Of a DNA stretch of 64,000 nt, positions 21,537-34,062 are shown in pieces. The stretch lies in NCBI RefSeq assembly GCF_905220565.1, contig NC_059408.1:7812508-7876507 (forward strand), read 5' to 3'. This DNA comes from Melitaea cinxia (lineage: Eukaryota; Arthropoda; Insecta; Lepidoptera; Nymphalidae). Made by a program: the position numbers and the translations under genes. The notes under the pieces were generated by a model, which saw only the letters and a program-made list of their open reading frames with translations, was not told where the DNA came from and searched no databases. Each line of letters opens with the position of its first letter. Position 1 is the first letter of the stretch.

Positions 21537-22466
21537 TTAGTTACTTATAAATTAGAATAGTTCTTCGGAAGATACATAGTAAAATTCCTTGTAATGCGTT
21601 TTTTTTTACAGTTATATTTTTGGGGAGTGATGAGCTTTCGAATAATAGTAATTGAATCGTGATTGTGAAATATCATAATTCAATTATTATTTAAAAAAAA
21701 TCGTACAGTAAAAATATTAAACTTGAATAAATCTTGAAAAACTTGATAGTGTTCTGTTGGAACTAATTTTGTATTACAATTGGCACTGAGATTAACATAA
21801 AAGGTGTTCGCAAACGATTTTCATTAAATGTTATTTAAAAAGCTATGTTAAAATCATTAAAATTTTATTTAAATGTTATTTTATTATTATTTTATTTTTA
21901 CAGGTAGGTGATGATGGTGATGCTTTTTCATTTGTGTAGTTATAGGAAAGTCATTGCATAAAGATTATATACAATAAACTTCCTTTTGACCGTTTAAGTT
22001 TTTAGCAAAACATTTGTTTAATAAAGAAGACATTACAATATTTCATCCTAATTTATTAAATAAATCGGAACTTTTGTTTAAAAACCAGTTCTCTAAAGTA
22101 ACGCTGTACTTAGATGATAGTACAATTTTCGTCATATCAAGTTTGCCGTACTCGATGGCCTTACTACGGGTTATTATACAGTCCATCATTTTCTCGATTA
22201 ATTGGGTTTCGTACTTCAAAGAGCGAGTCGTGACCTGACCTATTAAATCAAATATAGTATCTCTATTTTTGATCACGTTATAGATTGCAGAACTCCCCTT
22301 TACACCGACATCTCTTGAATGTTTTCAATTGAAATTTATGAGGATACCTTGATGGTGACATTAGTCATATCTTTAAATTAATGCGCTTATCAGTAATGTG
22401 TTAACATTAAAAGCACAAAGTTTATATTGTTTTTATAACTGCGCCAATTACTAATTATTATAGTAA
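21537..22466. other. AT-rich sequence, nothing recognised
   Basis: A 74-codon plus-strand and a 77-codon minus-strand frame overlap at 22.01-22.28 kb. Neither has recognisable domains or splice context, and I do not call them genes. Confidence 0.4.
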
Positions 22467-22752
22467 TCTAATATATAAAATTCTCGAGTCGCGGTGTTTG
22501 TTGCTAAACTCCTCCGAAAAGCTGGACCAATTTTTATAAAATCGGGTAGGTCTCAGAATCGGCCAACATCTATTTTTAATACCCCTAAATGATAAAGGTG
22601 ACCCACCCCTAAATATTTTTATTATTTTATTAAGATTTAGCATTAAAAAATACATACAACCCCAGATTTTCACCTTTCTACTAAACTAACCTAACCAACC
22701 CCTATTTTTTAATAGAGTTTAGCGGCAAGATAAAGTTAGCCGGATCAGCTAG
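22467..22752 (+). mobile_element. compact non-autonomous Helitron
   Basis: Starts A|TCTAATATATAAAATTC and ends GGATCAGCTAG|T, fitting TC...CTAG with insertion between A and T. At 286 bp it has no coding capacity. The truncated relative at 7.5 kb lies in the opposite orientation. Confidence 0.75.
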
Positions 22753-22999
22753 TACATAATAAACTCCGAAAATATATAAAAACTTAAAAATAATAAATAT
22801 TTGACAGATTATGTTAGAGTTGCGTTATATTGCAATATTCTAGAGCCTCTTTACACAAAAATGTATTTTAAGTAAAATCAATTAATTCCTTGAAATAGTC
22901 AAATGACTAAATCATATTAATAACACAGAATAACTCTTATAGTTTTCTTTTTTATAATTATGGTCTATAAGAATATTTTAGACATAAAAACCTCACGTA

Positions 23000-23170
23000 A
23001 ATAGGTAAGCAAATGAATGCTTGTGTTACAGGTAACAGCGGGCTGATATAGCTACATATTTTTATACATATACCTATATCGAAAAATAATAGCAGCTATT
23101 TCGGCGGGCTGTTACATATAAAAAAGTATTAGGTCCTTAGTAACAGACAATCGTGTGATGTGATTTTATT
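23000..23170. repeat. head-to-head SINE B fragments
   Basis: A minus-oriented SINE B segment (about 23000-23090, GCTTGTGTTACAGGTAACAGC) abuts a plus-oriented tail (about 23090-23170, GGGCTGTTACATAT, AACAGACAATCGTGTG). The two can fold back on each other. Confidence 0.6.
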
Positions 23171-23196
23171 TATTTATTTATTTATTTATTATTCAC
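23166..23196. repeat. (TTTA)n microsatellite
   Basis: Seven TTTA units following the SINE B tail. Confidence 0.85.
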
Positions 23197-24159
23197 ATAG
23201 TAATGATCTTTTACAAAACAAATTATGATATGTACATTAATTAATTGCAGAATGTGTCAATAAATACAAACTATCGTTGTTATTAAAAACGTGAAAATTA
23301 ACGCGGTGACCTTTGACCCTCGTTGATAAATCATCGGACGAATCGATGACTTTGTAAAAGGGGCAACGAACGAAATCACTATGTAACCTGGATCACCTAC
23401 AAATCACTCGTGTTACATTGTTGTGTGAATATATACAATACTATCGAACGAAAATAGTTTTAATATTCTCGAACTTTCCATCATTTTGTTTACATTCAAA
23501 TATTTTTATCAGAAAATAAAAGAGTGGTAATATGTTTTGTACCAAATAACACTAAGTTTTTTTATTTAGTGGATTATTTTTATAAGTGGATTTTATTTTT
23601 ATTTCAATTAAAAAAATACTTATTAACTTTAACGTTACATTTTTGTCATACATTAATTTTAGAACAAAATTTAAGTTTCAAAATCCAAAATCACATTATC
23701 ATTTCGCAAGTTTTATTATGAAAACTGTAAAATTATAAAGAGTATTCAAATTTGCCTAGACATTGTTTATGTTTTATTTTACATTTAAGTTTTAGTACTT
23801 CGAGTTTCTACATTTTCTAAAGTAATTTCTCTGACTGACAAAGACACAATTTATACCCTGTTCACTCCTGGGAACAGCGAATTACGGTTTCTGCAGTATT
23901 CTTGTAAAATATATTTTCCAAGGCAGGGAAGTACCATGCGCTAAAAATGTGTACTTCTGCATTAAGTTAAAAATTGCTCGCGTCGAAAACACGACGTGTG
24001 TGTGTTGTATGTGATGGTGTATAGTGGTATTGAAATTTTGAATAGTTTCGCCCCACTGTTTCATTCGTGATTAGAGATATTCACGTTTTTGTGAGAAATT
24101 TGGTTCATTAAATTTGCTACGCTCGATTTTGAAATATCAATTGAATGTTACTTTACAAA
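23197..24159. other. sequence without recognised gene
   Basis: Moderately AT-rich. About 23.8-24.08 kb is somewhat more complex but has no open frame or known repeat. Nothing is called. Confidence 0.45.
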
Positions 24160-24625
24160 CATTTTTAGCCGACTTCCAAAAAGGAGGTTCTCAATTCGAT
24201 TGTATTTTTTTTATATATGCTACTTCAGAACTTTTGGCTGGGTGGACCGATTTCGACAAAAAATTTTTGGTGCGTATCATTTGGTCCCATTTAAATTTAT
24301 TTGAGATCTAACAACTACTTTTCGAGTTATATCTAATTATGCGTTTTTACTTGACTATTTTGTCGTCTTCCTACGTTGTATTAAACCGCATAACTTTTTA
24401 CTGGGTGTACCGATTTTGATGATCTTTAATTTAATCGAAAGCTGATGTTGATCATGTGATCACATTAATATAAATAAATAATAGATAAATTTCATCAAGA
24501 TCTGATTACAACTTTTTGAGTAATCTTTGATAACGCGTATTTACTTGACTATATTTTCGTCTATGTTGTATTACTTATCGATGTAATTGAAGTCGGTTTG
24601 TTTTCGCTTGCGAGCAAACATAATA
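24160..24625 (+). repeat. MITE family M copy
   Basis: Starts GCCGACTTCCAAAAAGGAGG, contains the usual GGACCGATTTCGAC, TTTACTTGACTATTTTGTCG and CCGCATAACTTTTTACTGGG blocks, and ends GAAGTCGGTTTGTTTTCGC. Orientation is opposite to the 16.3 and 29.1 kb copies. Confidence 0.8.
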
Positions 24626-24784
24626 ATGAACTTTTGATGTGTTTTTCTCTTTGTTATTAGTAAGAAGCATCACAACTTTCATAAGAATTATTTACGTTTA
24701 TAGATATTATATAATATAATATATTAACTCAATCTATTTCTTTTTTTCATAAGATTATTTAAAAGTAAATATATTGGAATTTTA

Positions 24785-25265
24785 TACAATTTTAACCGAC
24801 TTCAAAAAGGAGGAAAACATACAGTCGAATTGAGAACTCAACTCGACTGTTTATATAACTTTTTTTTTTGTATATTTGTAGCACGATTTCACCGCCAATT
24901 GTGAGGTAGGTCTTGTTACAGAGCTCCCATATAAACTTTACGGTTGATTGGTTCGGGTTTTTAAAAAAAAAATCAACAAAAAAAAGTGTGTGCGTGCAAT
25001 TCATACACGGTAGAAGTGAAACTTCAGTACAGTAGCCTACGAGTGGTTTTTTTCACCCAGAATATAAAATACTGTGTAATGTATTATATCTATATATTTT
25101 GACTGTGTCCTGATTTTGATGATTTTTTTTGTTTAAAACCTTGTACTTGTCATGTGTTCTCATTAAATTTTAGCAAGACTTGATGAGTTGTTTGTGTAAT
25201 TTTTATCCCTAATTATTTGTTTTGTATTATACATATCTCATTAAGCATTACTTTTTTAAAACACA
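24785..25265. repeat. MITE family M fragments, strongly diverged
   Basis: TTAACCGACTTCAAAAAGGAGG at 24790 and ACAGTCGAATTGAGAAC mark one terminus. A diverged internal subunit can be followed to about 25265. Confidence 0.5.
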
Positions 25266-26071
25266 CATTGAAAGACATGTTAACAAACGAACCTAATTTA
25301 GCTGAAAGTTTACAAATAAAACAAATAATTTAATACGAATGGCTGTAGGTAAGTCACGTTATTTTACACGAATAAGCTCTTAGAAATAATACAACCTAAT
25401 GCGTAGCAACGACGGGGCCATATAATGTTACATGGACCTTTCGGTAACAAAATAAATATAAACGTTGCTAAAATGTGTATATCAATTGTGTTTATGCGTT
25501 GAAAAATAATATTCGATTTTTTTTAATAATGCAAAAACGCAATAACACCAAGTCATTCTTTTCTTTAATTACTGTGATAATGTGTACATCGACTGTGTTA
25601 AAAGTCTTCTAATTATATAAGGAAGAAGGATTAGATCGTAATCAATTACCCTACCACTGCGAACTAGCGAATGTCATATATCGAAATTTCTCTCAAAACA
25701 CACAAGTTTTCTTTACATGCTCAAAGCTAAGCATGAGTAGTTATGTAGCACATGAAAAACGCAGCAATGTTTTGTTTAATAGAACTACACAGCTTAGCGA
25801 CTATTAGTTACACAGTCTTCAGTAAATAAAATATGGAATAGAATATCCGGCAAAAGAAATGGGATAATTTATATTGTAATATTCCTTGAATTATCAAATA
25901 ATATTCAAAGTTATATTATCTTGCGAGATTTCATTTGGCCTTCCCTTCTAAAAAGATTTTTTTTTTGTAAAAACGCTGTTATCATACAAAAATTACATTT
26001 CTCTTTCTGTAAATAAATCATAATCTTCATCTCTCTATCAATTCAATCTCATAGGCTGAAATATTATATTA

Positions 26072-26075
<4 letters not shown>
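25266..26075. other. AT-rich sequence, nothing recognised
   Basis: No supported gene or repeat family. Confidence 0.5.

Positions 26076-26151
<76 letters not shown>
26076..26151. repeat. (TA)n microsatellite
   Basis: About 76 bp of pure TA dinucleotides. Confidence 0.95.
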
Positions 26152-26152
<1 letters not shown>

Positions 26153-27597
26153 CTTTTAATAGTTATAATAATATAATCTTTTTAAACATATCTCATTGGA
26201 GTTCAATCAACTAATGAAGATTGGCGAATACGCCGTTCGTTGAAAAACAACCTCGTTGTACTACTTAAAATGGATCTTTTAGCGATAGAGCTGGATAGTA
26301 AAACTAGTTTAATGTTTCCTGCGAATCACTTAAAATCTTTCTTTTCCTTGAATTTCCTCAAGAAACGCAAAATTTGCAATATTTTATCATTGATCCAAAC
26401 ATTTTAGGCAATTTTCATTTATGCAACAAGGCCTCAAAAATATTAAGAAAATTAGACGATTCAACAATAAATATCCTAAGTGTCCACCCTGGACCTAGTA
26501 CAAAAAGACATAACAACAAAATTGCTCAATAAAACGTTCTTTTGTCAAAATCTTTATCTGCATTCTTAAATTAAAAAAGAAAACTAAATTTAAAATAATG
26601 CGGCATTAATATTCACAAATAATTAAAACTTTTTTGATACATATTTTAATTTTAAAAGCACCGAAAAAGCTAAAATTACCCTTTGCGCTAATGAGTTCAT
26701 TTTGTACTTAAGTAAATTTCAATTAAGAGTGATTTTCTTTATTCTTTTTCGCTGGATCTTAGTAAAGTAAGATGTAGGAGTAAACCGTTTGAATCCTACA
26801 GCTTATTTCTTCTAGTATTTAAATTACAATGTATTCTTAAAAGTTCTAGTACGCCGTAAACATTACAGCTGTATAAAAGTTTTTATTGTTTTAGGCAATA
26901 AAATGTTGCCCTTACATTTTAATCACAAAAGATGCATTAAAATAACAAGCTACTGTTCACTTTAAGGTGTTGGATTGATATCTAAAAGAGACAATAAAAA
27001 CTTTAAGCTCTAAATTTACAAAACCGTTATTGATAACTACTTAACCTACAAAATATTCTTGTGGGTAATTATATTTTATCTAAAAGTATTACAAGTAGTA
27101 TATTTAATTTAATATCATGTTACCATAAAAGAAGTGATTCGAAAACCATGTAATTGTGTCTGCTAAATTAATAGAGATCTAAAATAATTCAAATGTCTAT
27201 TATTGAAACATAAAATATGTTTACCATGGTTGTCTAGTCAAACATTACGGTACTTGTGGCCATGGCGCTTGCTTTTGCACCGAAATATCGAGAAATCAGA
27301 CTGACCACTGACGGACGTTGATTAACATATTAATAAGTGATCATCGCATCTCATCGCAATCATGATTGTCATCATCAGTTATTTTATATTTTAAAACACG
27401 CATTTCAAATATGTATGTTAATTATAAAAAAATTCTTGACTGAAATATGAAATTTGGAAACAAGTTGAAATATGAAAAACAAGTAGTTGTTATTTGTAGT
27501 AACAAATGAAAAAAAATAATAATTTTCCTTTCAATTAATTATTTAAAAGTATATTTAAATTATTATATCACCCAACATACAACAGAAATATAATAGA
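26152..27597. other. unique AT-rich intergenic sequence
   Basis: About 1.4 kb with no coding signal, RNA gene or repeat family recognised. Confidence 0.45.
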
Positions 27598-27993
27598 CTA
27601 GCTGTGCACCGCGGTTTCACCCGCGTTAATTTGAGGAAAGTAGTTGCCTATAACCTTCATCACTATATCTCTATATCTTCTAATGATTGTCCCATAAAAA
27701 ATTCAACACAATTATCTAAATAAAAAGAATTTGATCGCAAAAAATTGTCATATTTAATAAAAAATGTTTGGGTATTTCATATCTATCTGAGCGTTAGGTA
27801 CTCGGACACGTTAAACGTGGTTTTTCCCGCGTAAAACCCCGATTTAGCGGAAATTTCGGGATAAAAAGGAGCCTATGTTTTGCACCCCAACCTTTTTTGT
27901 CTTCTAATGACTATCCCATAAAAATCGGTTCAGCCTCTCCGAAGATAAGCCAACAGAAAGACAGACAGACAAACAAAAATTAGAGACTACAGT
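27598..27993 (-). mobile_element. Helitron-like fragment
   Basis: On the minus strand it ends ACGCGGGTGAAACCGCGGTG followed by CACAGCTAG|T, with a CGCGG/CCGCG hairpin 11-12 nt before CTAG. This is the canonical Helitron 3' end. The AGACAGACAGACAAACAAA tract is common in lepidopteran copies. No TC start was found at the right side. Confidence 0.65.
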
Positions 27994-28344
27994 ATACGGT
28001 ACGTGAAATGATGATTATAATAATAGTAACTACTAAAATGAAAAAAACGGATCGTCAGAGAATGAGTCGCAATGTGGCATGCAAAACGTGCAATTCAAGA
28101 CATGTGCAATAAATTGGAATTGGTCCTAAGTACATCTCGACATTTCGAAATAGGTAATATCGTGGCTCTGCGACTTGTCAAATCAAAGGGTTTGACGGTG
28201 CACACAATTTTTCATGTAAAGCTAGAACGTCAAGTTTGAATTTACCATCTCGTGCCCAAAGAAATTTGTTCGTATATTGGAGATAGTAAAAACCTGTATC
28301 CTTGAAGTAATTCCAAACACCTGTGTCTAATTTTTTTAATAGGT
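27994..28344. other. sequence without recognised gene
   Basis: More complex than the surrounding AT-rich DNA, but no frame above 40 codons or splice-bounded exon is convincing. Confidence 0.4.
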
Positions 28345-28936
28345 GTAGCTTCTGCGCGCGACTTCGTCCGCGTGGAACAGAGGCGCGCGCAATATTATTA
28401 TGTTGCTGCGATGTTATTTTAAAACTGCGATATCTCCTGAGATACTCATTGAAATGGAATTATGTAAAAGGCTATTATGTCTTAAATTAAATACTTGTAA
28501 GGAATAAAGTATTTATTTAGATAAGGATTAATATCATGTTTATAAAAACATCTTCGCAAATAATGCATTATTTTAGAACAAACTTGGTTAGCATAAAAAA
28601 GGTTATAGTGAGCCAACCTTAAAAGATAGATATATGCTGTCGCGGACTTTTTTTTAGAACTTTCAAAGAGGATCAATTCTGTCATACATGATTTTTGCGA
28701 AACTTTAACTGTTTTCACAGCGCACGCAGCGGAAGCTCTCAAAAGGAAAAAAGAGCCCCTGATTTTGAAACATTCTTCATTGGTGCTCCGCTCCTCGTGG
28801 TCTTAGCGTGATGATATATAGCCTATAACCTTTCTCGATAAATGAGCTATCTAACACAAACAAACGAACAAACAAACAAACAAACTAACTAACTAACAAA
28901 CAAATAAACTCTTCAGCTTTATTATATTAGTATAGA
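28345..28936 (-). mobile_element. non-autonomous Helitron, old
   Basis: On the minus strand it starts A|TCTATACTAATATAAT (from 28936), a start common in insect Helitrons, and ends GACGAAGTCGCGCGCAGAAG followed by CTAC, a mutated CTAG. An (AAAC)n/(AACT)n tract lies near 28858-28912. Confidence 0.65.
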
Positions 28937-29144
28937 TATATACACGTGTTCGTTCACAATTCGTCTCGACAATGAAGGAAAATATGTCACGGCAAGATGC
29001 ATGTGTAAGAAGAAATTATGAGAAATGTGTATATATTCGTCAGCCTGCAATGTTGTAGCGGGTATTAAGATTTTTACTAGCGGTGTCATGTGATATCTTT
29101 ACAGATACTACTTTTTATAAGTCCCATGTTTTTTTTGTCTGTGT

Positions 29145-29600
29145 ATTTGCTCGCAAACGAAAGAAACCGACTTCAGTTAATCGACAAGTAATACAACGTA
29201 GGGAGACGAAAATATAGTGAAGTAAATACGTGTTAGCAAAGATTACTCAAAAAGTTGTTATCAGATTTCGATGAAATTTAAATATGACCACACGATAAAT
29301 ATCAGCTTTCGATTAAATTAAAAATCATCAAAATCGGTACACCCAATAAAAAGTTATGCGGTATAATACAACGTAGGTCGACGAAAAAATAGTCAAGTAA
29401 AAACGCATTATTAGATATAACTCGAAAAGTTGTTGTTAGATCTCAAATAAATTTAAGTGGCATCAAATAACACACACCACCTTTCGATTAAAAAAAATGT
29501 CGAAATCGGTCCACCGAGTCAAAAGTTCTGAAATAACATACATAAAAAAAATACAGTCGAATTTAGAACCTTCTCCTTTTTTGGAAGTCGGTTAAAAAGG
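29145..29600 (-). repeat. MITE family M copy, nearly full length
   Basis: Bounded by TTTGCTCGCAAACGAAAGAA-ACCGACTTC and CCTTTTTTGGAAGTCGGTTA, so both ACCGACTTC/GAAGTCGGT termini are intact. Two internal subunits are present. Confidence 0.85.
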
Positions 29601-30529
29601 GTTTCGTATTCTATATTTGAAAGTTTATTATTACTTTTGTTTTTAAGATAAGTACACCTCAGTATATTTTCATATGCGAAAACAATGTTTTCTTTATTTG
29701 TTTAACTTGTAAAAGAGACGCGTGTCGGTATTTTTAATGACAAACAAAATACGTAAAAAATCTCGAAAAGCTTTGTGGCTTATTGTTTTGATTAACATTT
29801 TCAATTAGTTTTAAACTTTTGAACGGTATTCTTAATGATATCCTTTGATTAAATGAATAAATATAAGCTTTAAGACATTATATCTTACTACCGCAGGTTA
29901 GTTAAAAGAGATCTCTTCTGTTGATAAGTCCGCCTTTGCACACAAAAATTGTAACATACTGTATTTTATTGTTTTTAGGTCTAACAAAAAATATGTATAC
30001 ACTATTTATCTTAATAAAAGTTTATATTAAACAGTTATAGGCATCAAAATGTCATAATAAAATATTTTGAAAGTGTATTAAAAAAGACTTAGGTTTCATT
30101 AAAGTGGTATTAACTCTAACTTTATTCTATATTGAATATATTCCTTTGTCCAGCAACGAAATTTCAATTTATTCCTTACACGATACGATTAAAATAAATA
30201 AAGCGCTACATTAAAATAAACTAAGGCAACAAGCATATTCAAAACTAACGAGAGAATAATTACAGTTACACTTTTCATACTAAAACGAAATTGTAGTTAA
30301 TTAGATTTGGTTCCGTTTTTATTCTGAAACTATAATATATTTCAACCTTTTTTTATATTAAAATACGTTTACACATGTTGCAGTTAGGTGTTTTGACCAG
30401 ACTGTACTGATGCCGTTATTTCAAAGGCTATTTTATCGAAGGTCAAATAATTATTTAATTTTTTTGAAATTATAATATAGCCTATGTCTATGTATGATAG
30501 TTAAGCTACACCAGCTTATGTCTATGTAT
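29601..30529. other. AT-rich sequence, nothing recognised
   Basis: No supported feature. Confidence 0.5.
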
Positions 30530-30646
30530 GATTATGTGGCTTGCCAACAGTGAAAGAATTTTTCAAATCGATTCATTAGTTTCGGAGCATATTCAATGCA
30601 AACAAATAATTAAATATTTCCTCTTTCTTTACAATATTAGTATAGA
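30530..30646 (-). repeat. Helitron 5'-end fragment
   Basis: The right edge ...ACAATATTAGTATAGA|T is the reverse complement of the TCTATACTAATATTGT start seen in the 28.3-kb element. Only about 115 bp are recognisable. Confidence 0.55.
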
Positions 30647-30769
30647 TATAGCTATCACTTGTGGAATGTGCTAGGGAGAGTCTCCAAGATACTCGTAGTA
30701 CCAATATATACATATAACTATACTCGTAGTCTTCGTTTTAAAATAACTTAATCCCTAATTCTCAAATAT

Positions 30770-30825
30770 GCTGTCTCAATGTCGAAAGATTAATAATATT
30801 GTTATTCTTTCGACAACGAGACAGC
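30770..30825. repeat. imperfect 20-bp stem hairpin
   Basis: GCTGTCTCAATGTCGAAAGA (30770-30789) pairs with 30806-30825 apart from two mismatched positions, across a 16-nt loop. It is not in a recognised repeat. It is shorter than a typical pre-miRNA stem, so no RNA gene is called. Confidence 0.6.
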
Positions 30826-31205
30826 TTTTTTATTAATCTCATGTCTTCCGACACTATTGATTTCAATTTAAGTTCTTTTCATAACACCTTATACAAAAGA
30901 ACATCTATGTAGTAAAATCTTACGTATAGAAGCTTGAATAAAAAGCTATTAAAAGTTACTTTTCTGAAAAATTTCGAAAGTTAACACAACGTAAAAACGT
31001 TTAAAAACGTTATATTATATATAACGATATCACATGATCATATGAGTTATGGTTTTACTTTGAAAAATAATTTATAAACTTCATTAATATGACAATTAGG
31101 TACATGTATTAATCGTAGTTGTATTTGTATATTGTATACCGAGAGAAGAGATAGCACGTTTCGCCCTTGCGATATCCTTTCTTGTTATGTTCGTGAACAT
31201 ATAAT

Positions 31206-31571
31206 TTGCTTCAGCCTGTAATATCCCACTACTAGGCATAGGCCTCTTTCCCCATGTAGGAGAAGGATCAGAGCTTAATCCACCACGCTGCATTAATGCG
31301 GGTTGGCGGATATATTCCCTACTATGAGTAACGATCTCTATCGGGTGTACATGATAACAACCGGGACCGACGGCTTAACGTGCTCTCCGAGGCACGGTGG
31401 GGAGACCCACAAGGACTGCACAAACACCCAGACCACGGCAAACACCTGTATGGCCAATACAAATGCTTGTCATGTGCGGGGATCGAACCCGCAACCGCCA
31501 GCACAACAGGTACAATCCATGACTGACCGTGTGAGGTGACCGTTGCGCCAACGCGGCGTCTATAACTACTC
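31206..31571 (-). mobile_element. SINE family A copy
   Basis: Minus-strand copy with tail CATAGGCCTC at the left and the tRNA-like head (GGGATCGAACCC, GTTGCGCCAACGCGG) at the right. A small duplication-like insert lies in the head (ACCGTGTGAGGTGACCG). AACATATAAT occurs at 31196-31205 and 31572-31581 and may be the target-site duplication, with 10 extra bases at the head end. Confidence 0.8.
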
Positions 31572-31581
31572 AACATATAAT

Positions 31582-32042
31582 AACTACTCATTAGTTCCTA
31601 TGAGTCAAAGTACTACGCCTATCCTTCTTTGGTAATTGGGTTATTAAATTAAATGAATTTTAAAATTTATCTACTAAGACTCGATATCATTATCTCTTTC
31701 AAACAATATGTTAATTCTTTACATTTGTATACAATCTATGTGTAGATTTATATTATGTTTATCTATTATTAAAAATAATAACTCGGATAATATTAACCTA
31801 AATAGCTTAATTCATAAAAAGGTATTCTGTAACAAAAGGCTTATTCGAATGAATGTCCTATTTCAGAACATTCAGAAATACTATCAGAAGATATACCTTT
31901 GATAAATTGAATGGTACACAATATAAGGGATTCGAATAATCTCGTTTCATGCATACAAATTACTTCAACGATTCATTACTTTGTTTTTATTTCTTTATAG
32001 AAACGTTTATTATGTTAGATTTTCGATAGTACCTACAACTAA
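31582..32042. other. AT-rich sequence, nothing recognised
   Basis: No supported feature. Confidence 0.5.
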
Positions 32043-33789
32043 TCTATAATATATATAAAAGCGAAAGGTCACTCACTCATCACGAAATCTCCGAAACTAT
32101 AACACGTACAAACTTGAAATTTGGCAAGTAGGCTCATTATAAGACGTAGGCATCCGCTAAGAACGGATTTTACGAAACTCGACCCCTAAGGGGGTAATAC
32201 GGGGGTTGCAAGTTTGTATGAAAGTCCTATGTTTTTGAAGTAAAAGACTTTAAATTTAAAATGTATGCTGTATAGATGATGAGAAGGCGTCCAAATAATG
32301 TATCTTTAGAAATCAACTCCCTTTTGAGGTTAAAACGGGGGATGGTAGGTTGACTCACTGATCACGAAATCTCCGAAACTATAACACCTACAAACTTGAA
32401 ATTTGGCACATAGGCTTCTTATAAAGCGTAAACATTTGTTAAGAACGGGTTTTACGAAATTCGACCCCTTAAGAGGTAAAACGGGGTTTGGAAGTTTGTA
32501 TGAAAGTCCTATGTTTTTGAAGTAAGAGACTTGAAATTTAAAATGTATGCTCTATAGATAGTGAGAAGGTGTCCAAATAATGTATCTTTACAAAGCAACT
32601 CTCTTTTGGGGTTAAAACGGGGGATGGTAGATTGACTCACTCATCACGAAATCTACACCTACAAATTTGAAATTTAGCAGGTAGGTTTCTTATAGTGCGT
32701 TGACATCTGCTACGAAGTGATTTTACGAAACTCGACCCCTAAGGGGATAAAACGGGGGTTGAAAGTTTGTATGAAAGTCCTATGTTTTTGGAGGAAGAGA
32801 CTTGAAATTTAAAATGTATGCTCTATAGATGTTGAGAAGGTGTTCAAATAATGTGTCTTTAGAAATCAACTCCCTTTTGGGGTTAAAACGGGGGACAGTA
32901 GGTCGGCTCACTGATCACGAAATCTCCGAAACTATAACAGTTACAAACTTGAAATTTGGCAGAAAGGCTCCTTATAGGGACGTAGGGGCGTAGACATCCG
33001 CTAAGAACGAATTTTACAAAATTCGACCCTTAAGGGGGTAAAAAGGGGGTTGGAAGTTTATATGAAAGTCATATGTTATTAAGGTAAGAGACTTGAAATT
33101 TAAAATGTATGCTCTATAGATGGCGAGGAAGTGTCCAAATAATACATCGTAATCTATATATATAAAAGAGAAAGGTCACTGATTGACATCACGAGAACTC
33201 AAAAACCGCTGGATGGTCCATCCATCCAAGATGGACAAAGATGAAATTTGGCAGGGAGGTAGATTATAGTTAGTAGACGTCCGCTAAGAACGGATTTTGC
33301 GATATTCCATCGCTAAGGGGGTTTAATTGGGGTTGATAGTTTGTATGAAACATATACAGTAGCAACAAGTTCGCCTGATAGGTTATTCATACTGCAGCCT
33401 GAAAATAAAACTAAAAATGTGGTGTATAGAGAGGTTTTATAAAAATAACTATTAAATTATACTAAATTGTGCCTTTGAAAAAGTTACTCAGAGTGATAAG
33501 CATTTCAAGTGACTGAAATAAAAAAATTATTTGCGTTAAGCATCTTAATAGTAATGCATATCTTCATAACCACGCGGACGTAGTCGCGGGCAACAGTTAG
33601 TGTATTATAAAACAAAGTTCCCAAAAGCGTATGTGACCGATTCCCTCAAAATCTACTTAACGAATTTTCATGCGGTTTCACAAATGGAGAGAGGGCTTCA
33701 AGAGGAAGGTTTACGGAATGGCAAAGCCGATTTTGATGAGAGTTTCACTGGAAGTTTGCCGGGAAAACTTTGTGACAAACTAATTTGAA
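32043..33789 (+). mobile_element. composite non-autonomous Helitron, left (plus-strand) copy
   Basis: Starts A|TCTATAATATATATAAAAG at 32043 and carries about four 282-bp tandem repeats. A second Helitron-type start A|TCTATATATATAAAAGAG occurs at 33153. The region passes a first 3' end GTCGCGGGCAACAGTTAG|T at 33600 and continues toward a second 3' end, cut off at a (TTGAAT)n run. The copy at 37387-39082 has the same order of parts in reverse orientation. No Rep/helicase coding sequence is present. Confidence 0.75.
32046..33150 (+). repeat. about 282-bp tandem repeats (nearly 4 copies) in the left Helitron
   Basis: The landmark CACGAAATCT (or variant) occurs at 32081, 32363, 32645 and 32916, giving periods of 282, 282 and 271. 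Each unit includes CTTGAAATTTGGCA, GGGGTTGNAAGTTTGTATGA and AAAGTCCTATGTTTTTGAAG-type blocks. Confidence 0.9.
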
Positions 33790-33826
33790 TTTTGAATTTG
33801 AATTTGAATTTGAATTTGAATTTGAA
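33785..33826. repeat. (TTGAAT)n hexanucleotide repeat
   Basis: About seven units of TTGAAT/TTTGAA directly at the end of the left composite Helitron. Confidence 0.9.
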
Positions 33827-34062
33827 CAATTAATACTTCACTACACGGGCTAGAGAATTATCAACAAGGCAAGTAAATCTTTACGCATAGTTGTGTATGT
33901 CTTTTATAAAAAAATATGTTTTATAATTAAAGTATATGACGAAATTATTAAGACAGTCGTTGTCCAATCTATTATGTATATTTTTTTTTAATTGGTAGAA
34001 ATAATAAAATGACTTATTCAAGTTGCATTTTAGTGTAACAAAGCCAACGTACCGTGCCACTT

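Noticed and set aside
22014..22276. Overlapping 74- and 77-codon frames on opposite strands
   Set aside because: AT-rich composition, no domains, no splice or promoter context.
32046..33150. CRISPR-like array
   Set aside because: The regularly spaced repeats are long (about 282 bp) diverged tandem units inside a Helitron in a eukaryotic genome; no short repeats with unique spacers.
33600..33788. 62-codon frame with PKAYVTDSLKIYLTNFH
   Set aside because: It lies within the terminal part of the composite Helitron and matches non-coding sequence of the mirror copy.
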